Source: Embleya scabrispora (GTDB taxonomy: Bacteria > Actinomycetota > Actinomycetes > Streptomycetales > Streptomycetaceae). From it: a stretch of DNA of 64,000 nucleotides. The notes beneath the pieces are model-generated. The model was not told the DNA's origin and did not search any database. It worked only from the letters and a program-made list of their open reading frames with translations. Location of the stretch: assembly GCF_002024165.1 (NCBI RefSeq), contig NZ_MWQN01000001.1:3575365-3639364 (forward strand). Direction: 5' to 3'. The position numbers and the translations under genes are program-made. Positions 1-6,892 of this stretch are shown here, one piece after another. Each line of letters starts with the position of its first letter. Within the stretch, counting starts at the first letter, position 1.

Positions 1-237
1 ACCGCGCAGACCCCGGCCGCCGACTCGGCCGCGCTGGTGCCGATGCCGCCGGCGAAGGCGTCCGAGGGTGGCGGCATCTCGGGGCGGGCGTGGCAGAACC
101 TCGGATACACCGCGCAGTGGTTCGTGTTCGCCGGTGCCGCGGTGTTCGTGTGGTGGCGCGTGGTGCGCCGGGAAGCGGACGAGCGCGCCGAGGAGCAGGA
201 GGCGAAGCTGCTCGCGGAGCTGGGCGTCGAGACCTGA
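1..237 (+). CDS. SURF1-like cytochrome oxidase assembly protein, C-terminal end (partial)
   Basis: Only the last 78 codons are inside the window; the frame is open from base 1 and stops at TGA 235-237. The visible part has an Ala/Pro-rich linker, then a motif NLGYTAQWFVFAGAAVFVWW forming one transmembrane helix, then a basic and Glu-rich cytoplasmic tail. SURF1-family proteins of actinobacteria end with such an N-x-x-Y-x-x-Q-W helix after a periplasmic domain and assist cytochrome c oxidase assembly in the membrane. The assignment rests on this tail alone, so another two-helix membrane protein is possible. The gene converges on the S9 peptidase at 536. Confidence 0.65.
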   Translation, partial: TAQTPAADSAALVPMPPAKASEGGGISGRAWQNLGYTAQWFVFAGAAVFVWWRVVRREADERAEEQEAKLLAELGVET

Positions 238-497
238 GCGCCGGGCGCGGCACGAGCCCGGCCCGAGCGACCGAGGCCCAGCGAGCCGAGCCCGGGTGAC
301 CGGGGCGAGGCCGGAAGTGGGCGAGCCGAGCCGCCGGAGGTGCTGCGGAGCCCCGGCGAGCGGGTGAGCCGGAGCACGCCGAGCAGCCGGGCCCGCGAGG
401 CTCCGGGGCCTCACCGGACGCCGGGCCTTCGCCGGTGGACAGACCCGGCGCCCGGCCGCGCCGCACCGAGCCGAGTCCCGGCCCGACCGCAAGACCG

Positions 498-530
498 CGC
501 GGGCGGGCCGAACCGGTCGGCCCGCCCGCG
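498..530. terminator. Bidirectional terminator hairpin between convergent genes
   Basis: A perfect inverted repeat with 14-bp arms (498-511 and 517-530) and a 5-nt loop lies between the SURF1-like gene and the S9 peptidase, which converge. No clear T-tract follows, as is usual in high-GC actinomycetes. The rest of 238-497 is GC-rich low-complexity sequence in which I see no gene. Confidence 0.7.
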
Positions 531-535
531 GCGAC

Positions 536-2395
536 CTACGCGGGGTTGCGCACCGGCAGGCCGATGACCCCGTCGACGAAGGCGAACTCCTGGCGCATCT
601 GCCGGATTCGCTCCTCGACGACCAGCGAGCCGTGCCCCGCGTCGTAGCGGTAGACCTCGTGCGGCTTGCCCAACTGTTCCAGCCGCTCGACGTAGTTCTC
701 GATCTGCTTGATCGGGCAGCGCGGGTCGTTCTCGCCGGCGCTGATGTACACCGGCACCCGGACCTGCTCGACGTAGGTCAGCGGCGAGGAGGCGGCCCAG
801 CGCTCCGGGACCTCCTCGGGAGTGCCGCCGAGCAGCGTGCGGTCCATCGCCTTCAGCACGTCCATCTCGTCGTGGTAGGCGGTGACGTAGTCCGCCACCG
901 GCACCGCGGCCAGGCCCAGGGCCCACGCCTCGGGCTGCACGCCCAGGCCGAGCAGGGTCAGGTAGCCGCCCCACGAGCCGCCGGAGAGCACGATGCGCTC
1001 CGGGTCGGCCAGGCCCGACTCGACCGCCCACGCGCGGACCGCGCCGATGTCCTCCAACTCGATCAGGCCGATCCGCACCCGCAGCGCGTCGGTCCAGTCC
1101 TTGCCGTAGCCGGTCGAGCCCCGGTAGTTGACCCGGACCACCGCGAAGCCGTGGTCGACCCAGGCCGCGACGTCGGCGGCGAAGTGGTCGCCGTCGTGCG
1201 CGGTGGGCCCGCCGTGGATGTTGAACACGGTCGGGAACGGCCCCTCGCCCGCCGGCTTGGACACCAGCGCGTGCACCCGGCCGCCGGGGCCCTCGACCCA
1301 CGCGTCGGTGACCGGGACCGACCCGGGCGGGCGTTCGCCGGGCGGGGTGAGCAGCACGCCGCCCGCGGTCGAGCGCAATTCGGCGGGGGTCGAGCCGCTG
1401 GACCAGTGGTACTCGACGCTGCCGTCGGGCCGCGCGCCGGAGCCGCCGATGGTGCCGGGCGGGGTGTCGATCCGGGCGAGTTCGCCGCTCTCGAGGTCGT
1501 AGCGGTACAACTCGGAACGCCCGTGCTGCTCATGGTCGATCAGCAGCGCGCGGCCGTCGGGATACCAGTCGCCGGACACCTCGCCGGGCAGCCCGAGGTC
1601 GAGTTCGGTCTCGGTGCCGGACAGCGGCTCCCACAGCAGCAACTCGTCCCGGCCGCGCCGCTGGTGCACGACCAGCAGGCGCTGGTCGCCGGCGACGGGG
1701 GAGAAACCCATCGAGGACAGGTCGGAGTCCGGCCGGCCCCCCTCCGGGCCGTCGTGCAGGTCGGCCACCGGCGTGCCGTCCAGGCGCAGGACGCGCAGCG
1801 ACGAGCGCATCGCGTCGCCGTGCTCGTTGTGGGCGATGACCAGGTGCGTGCCGTCCTCGGACAGCCCCGACAACCAGGCCGACTCGGCGTGCCGGTACAC
1901 GGTCACCGGCTCGGCGCCGGGGCTCACGACGTGGATCGAGGAGCCCTCGTCGTCGCTCATCCGGCCGACCACCACGGTGCCGTCCATGGCGAGGCCGAGC
2001 CCGCCCGGGTAGGACGGCGCCAGGCCGGGCACGGCCGGCTCGTCCGCACCGCCGTCGAACGGCTGGCGCATCCAGATCCCGAACTCGTCGCCGTCGGTGT
2101 CCGCGAACCACCAGATCCAGCGCCCGTCGGGGCTGATCCGGGCCGACGCGGTGCCGTTGGGCCGGTCGGTCACCCGGCGCTGCTCGCCGGTGACGCGGTC
2201 CCACGCGTACACCTCGAACGTGCCGGAGGCGTTGGAGACGAAGACGGACTTCGCGGGCGCGTGGTCGGCCCAGCGCGGCAGGCTGATCCGAGCCGCCCGG
2301 TAGCGACGTTCCCAGGCGGGGACGGTCGGCGCGGGCTGGGCGATCGACGGTGTGGTCTCGACGGTGTCGGCGGCGGTGTTCTCGGGAGCGGGCAT
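536..2395 (-). CDS. S9-family prolyl oligopeptidase-type serine peptidase
   Basis: A cytoplasmic-type S9 peptidase of about 619 residues with no signal peptide. The first ~370 residues are WD/propeller-like (repeated SPDGRW and YPDGRALL motifs); the rest is an alpha/beta-hydrolase domain. The nucleophile lies in GGSWGGY (Ser at about 475), the acid in GENDPRCP (about 557) and the His in DAGHGS (about 588), so the triad is intact; HGGP supplies the oxyanion region. The family cleaves short peptides or acyl-amino acids. ATG 2395 is taken as the start; a TTG four codons upstream (2407) is also in frame and neither has a good ribosome site. Monocistronic by position. Confidence 0.9.
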   Translation of the reverse strand: MPAPENTAADTVETTPSIAQPAPTVPAWERRYRAARISLPRWADHAPAKSVFVSNASGTFEVYAWDRVTGEQRRVTDRPNGTASARISPDGRWIWWFADTDGDEFGIWMRQPFDGGADEPAVPGLAPSYPGGLGLAMDGTVVVGRMSDDEGSSIHVVSPGAEPVTVYRHAESAWLSGLSEDGTHLVIAHNEHGDAMRSSLRVLRLDGTPVADLHDGPEGGRPDSDLSSMGFSPVAGDQRLLVVHQRRGRDELLLWEPLSGTETELDLGLPGEVSGDWYPDGRALLIDHEQHGRSELYRYDLESGELARIDTPPGTIGGSGARPDGSVEYHWSSGSTPAELRSTAGGVLLTPPGERPPGSVPVTDAWVEGPGGRVHALVSKPAGEGPFPTVFNIHGGPTAHDGDHFAADVAAWVDHGFAVVRVNYRGSTGYGKDWTDALRVRIGLIELEDIGAVRAWAVESGLADPERIVLSGGSWGGYLTLLGLGVQPEAWALGLAAVPVADYVTAYHDEMDVLKAMDRTLLGGTPEEVPERWAASSPLTYVEQVRVPVYISAGENDPRCPIKQIENYVERLEQLGKPHEVYRYDAGHGSLVVEERIRQMRQEFAFVDGVIGLPVRNPA

Positions 2396-2453
2396 ATCGC
2401 CATTCAACTACGAGCGGGCCCGGTTGTGTTCCGTCACCGTGAGACGCGACCCG

Positions 2454-2954
2454 TCACGCTCCGGGGTTGGCGGGTCGGTCCCCGGCCGCGCGACACCGCT
2501 TCGCCCCGAGCAGCCGGGCGTACTGCGGCCGCGCCGCAAAATCGGCAAACCCCCAGATCGCGGGCCGCCCGACCTCCCGACACAGGTGCAACACCCGATC
2601 GGGCCCGAGGTACACCCCGACATGCGCCCCGTACCCCGGAGCCCGATCGGGTCGCGGCCCGCCGTCGAACAGGAGCAGGTCCAACGGCGCGAACTCGTCG
2701 ACCCGCGTGGTCGTGCTCTCATCGGCCCACAACTCCGACGACCGCAACGCCGGCGCGTGAAGCCCGTGGTGGGCGAGGAACGCGTAGGCGTAGAGCTGAC
2801 AGTTGGCCCCGGCGATCAGGTCGCCCGGCGCAACCGCGTGCGGGTGACGGGCGTAGACGTACGGGACGGCGCGAAAGCGCGGCGGAAGTACGGCCGGTGA
2901 CGGTTCGTGAGAGCGGTCGGTCATATCCGGGATCCAACCCTGTTGGGATCGCAC
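2454..2954 (-). CDS. NlpC/P60-like (CHAP-like) cysteine hydrolase, no signal peptide
   Basis: A 166-residue protein. A likely catalytic Cys sits in GANCQLYAYAF and a likely His in GYGAHVGVYLGPD, the spacing of NlpC/P60 and related papain-like folds; DLLLFDGGPR before the His strand is also typical of them. I see no signal peptide or membrane segment, which is unusual for a cell-wall hydrolase and suggests an intracellular amidase/peptidase or a different substrate. GTG 2954 is chosen as start because GGAGG lies 6 nt upstream on the minus strand; ATG 2924 is an alternative that would lose ten residues. Transcribed divergently from the HelD-like gene. Confidence 0.65.
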   Translation of the reverse strand: MRSQQGWIPDMTDRSHEPSPAVLPPRFRAVPYVYARHPHAVAPGDLIAGANCQLYAYAFLAHHGLHAPALRSSELWADESTTTRVDEFAPLDLLLFDGGPRPDRAPGYGAHVGVYLGPDRVLHLCREVGRPAIWGFADFAARPQYARLLGAKRCRAAGDRPANPGA

Positions 2955-3298
2955 CTTCCACCTCCGCCACTACGCACAGCATGCCGAACGCCCGCCGTCG
3001 GCAAAGGCACGGGCGGCGGCGCCCGGGCCGAGGTCCTCTGCCTTCGCACCTGTACAGAAGCGGAAACCGCGCGCCACGCCAGGGCCGTGTGGGGCATGCT
3101 CAGCCAGGGATGTCACTACCACCACTACGAACTCGGGCCCGCCGAGCACCAGTTGTGGATGTGGCGTGCAGAGGTGGGCCGGATCCTGCCCCCGTTCGGG
3201 CGCCGGACCGATCTTCGCGCGTCGCCACTCGCCGAGACGTCGGCACGGAGCCGGGATTCGACGCGTCGCAGCGTGGATACGCTGCCTGGAGGGGATAC
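2955..3298. other. Divergent intergenic region with a possible gene relic
   Basis: 344 bp between the divergent NlpC/P60-like and HelD-like genes. On the plus strand around 3040-3190 one frame reads like a real protein (AVWGMLSQGCHYHHYELG, then WMWRAEVGRILP), but I find no convincing start or ribosome site and the frame runs on into the HelD-like gene. I treat it as a possible relic of a small protein gene. Promoters for both flanking genes must lie here; no clear -10/-35 pair was identified. Confidence 0.3.
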
Positions 3299-6200
3299 GT
3301 GGGAACGAATTCACGGGACGCGGTCATCGCCGTCGAACAAAAGGCCGTCGATCACGCATACGCGTGCTACGAACGGCAACTGAGGCAGCTGACCGAGCAG
3401 TCGCCGGCCTCCGCATCGGCCAGCGGCAAGGACTCGATCGTCACCAAGGCCGACGCCGACAGGAAGGCCGCCGCGTACGGTGGCCTCGCGGGCGAAGCCC
3501 TGGTGATCAGTCGCGTGGACGTCCACGATCCGGGTGAGCCGCACCCGGAGACCTGGTACGTCGGACGGCGCACCGTGGCGGACCCCGAGACCGGGGACCG
3601 GCTGGTGGTCTCATGGACGACACCCTTGGCCGTGAAGTGGCACAACGCCCGCCCCGAGACTCCGGGTGAGCTGCTCTTGCGGAGGCAGTTGCGCTGCGTC
3701 GAGCGCACGGTCGAGGACTACTTCGACGAGATCTCCCGGGACTCCCCACTCGCCGTCGGTGTTCGGGACGGGGAACCGGTGATCGGCCCCGACGAGGTCC
3801 CGGTTCCCCCCACCATCACCGACGAACCGGCGGTCGACGACGGCCCGGCCCCCCGTTTCGTGCCCTCGCCCCGTGACGTCTCCGGCCGTCTTCGGAGAAA
3901 GCCCACGCAGGTGGACGAGTTCCTGCTGCGCGAACTCCACCGCTCGCGCAGCGGGCGTATGCGCGACATCGTCGAGACCATCCGACGCGATCAGATGGCG
4001 CTGGTCACCGGGTCGCCGACGGGTGTGCTCGTCGTGCAGGGCGGTCCGGGAACCGGAAAGTCCGCGGTCGGCCTGCATCGCGTGACCTGGCTCGTGAACA
4101 ACGACCACTTTCGGGCGCAGGACATCCTGGTCGTCGGTCCACACCAGGGATTCCTCGACTACGTGGGTCGCGTCCTGCCCACCCTCGGCACGCGGAACGT
4201 CACATCGGTTCAGCTTGCCCGTCTGTGGGCCGGCGACATCCGCGGCACCGACTCCGCGGCGACGCGGTTGGTCAAGTCGGACGACCGGATGGTGACGGTC
4301 CTGCGGCGACGCGTGGACTCCGAGCGCAGGCCCGGCGCCCTGGACGCTCTGTTCACCGCGCCCTCGGACGATCGGGACGAAGCCGCGTTCATGGTCACGA
4401 TAGGTAGTACGTCGCTGCGTCTGCCGCGGTCGGAGGTACTCGCACTCCTTCATGCCTCGGACGAGGCCGGCGGGGCCTACCGGGTGCGTCGCGACCGGTT
4501 CCGCCATGTGTTGGTGGATCGACTGTTGAACGCCTTGACCGAAGTCGCCCCGCGGCGCGGACGTGAGGCGACGGTGCGCCGCGACCTGGAGCGCAACAGG
4601 CACGTGGTGACCCTCGTCGAGCGGGCCTGGCCGACGCTCAGCCCGGAGGAGGCGCTGCGGAGCCTGTTCGACTCCGCGGACAGGCTCCGCGAGTGCGCGT
4701 CCGGGATCCTCGACGAGGCCGAGCAGGCCGCGTTGCGCAGGCCGAGGGCCAAGAGCGCGGCCGAGGAGGCGTGGACGCTCGACGATCTGGTCTGCCTGGA
4801 GGAACTGCGCCTGCTGATCGCGGGCGAGACACCACGACACTACCGACACATCGTGGTGGACGAGGCCCAGGATCTGACACCCATGCAGGCGAGGTCGTTG
4901 CGGCTGCGCTGCCCGACCGGCTCGATGACCGTGCTCGGCGACCTGGCCCAGGCCACCGGCCCGCACTCCTACGAGGACTGGGATCGGCTGGGTGCGCTCT
5001 TGACCGACCGGGGCGAATGGCGTGCGACCGAACTCGACATCAGTTACCGGGTCCCGGCCCAGATCATGGAATTCGTGGCCCCGCTGGCGCGGGCCATGGC
5101 GCCCTCGCTCACCTACCCGACAGCCGTACGGCGGGCCGAGGGCGAACCGGTGAGTCTGATGCCGACGGATTCGGATGAAGTGCCCGACGCGGTTCTCGCG
5201 CGCGTGCGCCGGCTCAACGGTACGGACGGTACGTCCCCGAGGTCGATCGCCGTCGTCGTACCGGACGATTCCCGGTGGTCGGCCGAGATCGAAGCGACTC
5301 TGGACCGCGAGGACGCCCTGACCCCGGAACAGCGCGCGACGGTGTCCGTGCTGGTCGCGAGCCGGACCAAGGGGATGGAGTTCGACCACGTCATCGCCTT
5401 GGACCCGGCGGCCATCGTGAACGGTGAATCGGCGGGCGCGCGGAAGCTGTACGTGGTCTTGACGCGCAGCACGCAGAGCCTGACCATCCTGCACACCTCG
5501 CCGCTGCCCGAGGTTTTGACCGGCGGCGGCCATCCAGGGGAGGTCGTGGCGGCCGGGGACGCTCAAACGGCGCCGGACACGGCCGAAGCGGTGACCCCTT
5601 CGGCGCCCGACACGTCGCAGAGCCCGAGCGAACCGGCAATCGGCGACCGAATCCGGGTCCGGGTCGTCGCCGGCAAGGGCTCCTACCGGAAGGTGCAGGC
5701 CATCCACCCGGCAACGACGCACCCCCTGTACCTCTTCGTGCGACACGGCGCCCCGCCCCCGCCGATCGGCGCGGACCTCGACTGCTGGGTGGTGCGTGTC
5801 GAGGCACGCCGCAGTCTGGTCTCGGCCAGTGAACACGGTCGCAAGCCGATCTCCCCGGGCATGGCGCAACGCTACGTTGCGGCGCTCGGTGTGCTGTCCG
5901 AACTCGCGCAGAACGAGGGCGAGTTCCCGCCGGACGCTGCCTCTCGCCTGGCGGAGCTGAGGGGGATGGCGAACCGGTGCCTGCGCCGAGACCAGTCGGA
6001 CTGGTTGATCGTGTGGCGCCTGCTCGGATCACCCGATACCGAACGCCTGACCGTCTTGCGCGACCTGGCCCAGCGCACCCGCGATGCGATCGGCAGGGGC
6101 GCCCCCGACCTGTCCACCGAACTTCGCTCCGATCCGGCGTCGACCGACTGGGCCGATGCCTTGTCCGCGGCCCGAGCCGCGCTGCGTGCGCGCCCCGACG

Positions 6201-6766
6201 AAGAGGTCGGGGTCGACACGCCTTTGGACCTGGAACCACGAACGCCCGAACCCCGGACCGAGAGTGCGGCGAAGGACATCGAATCCCACCATGACCAACA
6301 CATCCCGCACCCCCCGCAGGCCACGGTGAACCCCATGCTCCTGGACGAGTTGGCGATCGCGTCCGAGGCCGACCGGAACTGCAACACACACGAGGCGGTG
6401 CGCCACGAACTGAAGGCGGCTCTGTTGCGCGCGGGGCTGCGGCCGTCCGACTCGCCCACGGTCGACGTCAGCCGGGACGGCGGCGACGGGCACTTCGTGT
6501 ACGAGGTCCTCGGCGCCGGGTGCTCGGCCTACCCCGATCTCCGAGCCGGCGCCGCGCGCCTCCTGGAGATCGACCACACGTCGCCTCGCAAGGCCGACCG
6601 CCTCTACCTCGTGCTCTCCGAACCTCCCGCCCAGGACTGGGCCGCCGACACCGTACGCGGGGTCTTCGGCATCCATCTCCTGTGGCGAACTCCATCCGGT
6701 TGGGACGGCCCCGACATCGCGAGGGCCCTGGGAGTGGGAGGTGCCGCGGCCCCGCAGGACTCTTGA
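3299..6766 (+). CDS. HelD/HelR-like RNA polymerase-associated SF1 ATPase with long C-terminal extension
   Basis: 1155 residues from GTG 3299, chosen because GGAGG lies at 3290-3294. Residues 1-740 have HelD/HelR architecture: an N-terminal coiled region (AVEQKAVDHAYACYERQL), a Walker A motif GGPGTGKS (~247), DEAQD (~520), the SYRVP motif (~580), SRTKGMEFDHV (~687) and KLYVVLTRS (~716). HelD-type ATPases remove or recycle stalled RNA polymerase, and HelR is linked to rifamycin resistance. The usual length is 700-780 residues. Here about 410 extra residues follow: a beta-rich segment (RIRVRVVAGKGSYRKV, ~781), a helical segment and a C-terminal domain (~1012-1155) with YEVLG and RLYLVLSEPP. The extension's function is unknown. 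A dedicated defence or repair ATPase is an alternative. Confidence 0.82.
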   Translation: MGTNSRDAVIAVEQKAVDHAYACYERQLRQLTEQSPASASASGKDSIVTKADADRKAAAYGGLAGEALVISRVDVHDPGEPHPETWYVGRRTVADPETGDRLVVSWTTPLAVKWHNARPETPGELLLRRQLRCVERTVEDYFDEISRDSPLAVGVRDGEPVIGPDEVPVPPTITDEPAVDDGPAPRFVPSPRDVSGRLRRKPTQVDEFLLRELHRSRSGRMRDIVETIRRDQMALVTGSPTGVLVVQGGPGTGKSAVGLHRVTWLVNNDHFRAQDILVVGPHQGFLDYVGRVLPTLGTRNVTSVQLARLWAGDIRGTDSAATRLVKSDDRMVTVLRRRVDSERRPGALDALFTAPSDDRDEAAFMVTIGSTSLRLPRSEVLALLHASDEAGGAYRVRRDRFRHVLVDRLLNALTEVAPRRGREATVRRDLERNRHVVTLVERAWPTLSPEEALRSLFDSADRLRECASGILDEAEQAALRRPRAKSAAEEAWTLDDLVCLEELRLLIAGETPRHYRHIVVDEAQDLTPMQARSLRLRCPTGSMTVLGDLAQATGPHSYEDWDRLGALLTDRGEWRATELDISYRVPAQIMEFVAPLARAMAPSLTYPTAVRRAEGEPVSLMPTDSDEVPDAVLARVRRLNGTDGTSPRSIAVVVPDDSRWSAEIEATLDREDALTPEQRATVSVLVASRTKGMEFDHVIALDPAAIVNGESAGARKLYVVLTRSTQSLTILHTSPLPEVLTGGGHPGEVVAAGDAQTAPDTAEAVTPSAPDTSQSPSEPAIGDRIRVRVVAGKGSYRKVQAIHPATTHPLYLFVRHGAPPPPIGADLDCWVVRVEARRSLVSASEHGRKPISPGMAQRYVAALGVLSELAQNEGEFPPDAASRLAELRGMANRCLRRDQSDWLIVWRLLGSPDTERLTVLRDLAQRTRDAIGRGAPDLSTELRSDPASTDWADALSAARAALRARPDEEVGVDTPLDLEPRTPEPRTESAAKDIESHHDQHIPHPPQATVNPMLLDELAIASEADRNCNTHEAVRHELKAALLRAGLRPSDSPTVDVSRDGGDGHFVYEVLGAGCSAYPDLRAGAARLLEIDHTSPRKADRLYLVLSEPPAQDWAADTVRGVFGIHLLWRTPSGWDGPDIARALGVGGAAAPQDS

Positions 6767-6892
6767 GGGGGACAAGCCCGCCGTGGGCTGCCGGAGTCCT
6801 GAGCGGGGCGTCACCCGGATCGGGCGTCTCCTCATCGTTTCGCGTGTCGCGGTGGGTAGCCTGGGTCGACGGGGTGTGGTGGAGCAACGCCG

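Noticed and set aside
632-3298. Open plus-strand frame extending the HelD-like gene to more than 2000 codons
   Set aside because: It runs antisense through the S9 peptidase and NlpC genes; the real start at 3299 has a ribosome site and HelD similarity begins there.
3611-5869. Long minus-strand ORF of 752 codons
   Set aside because: Antisense shadow of the HelD-like gene; composition is Arg/Gly-rich with no recognisable motif.
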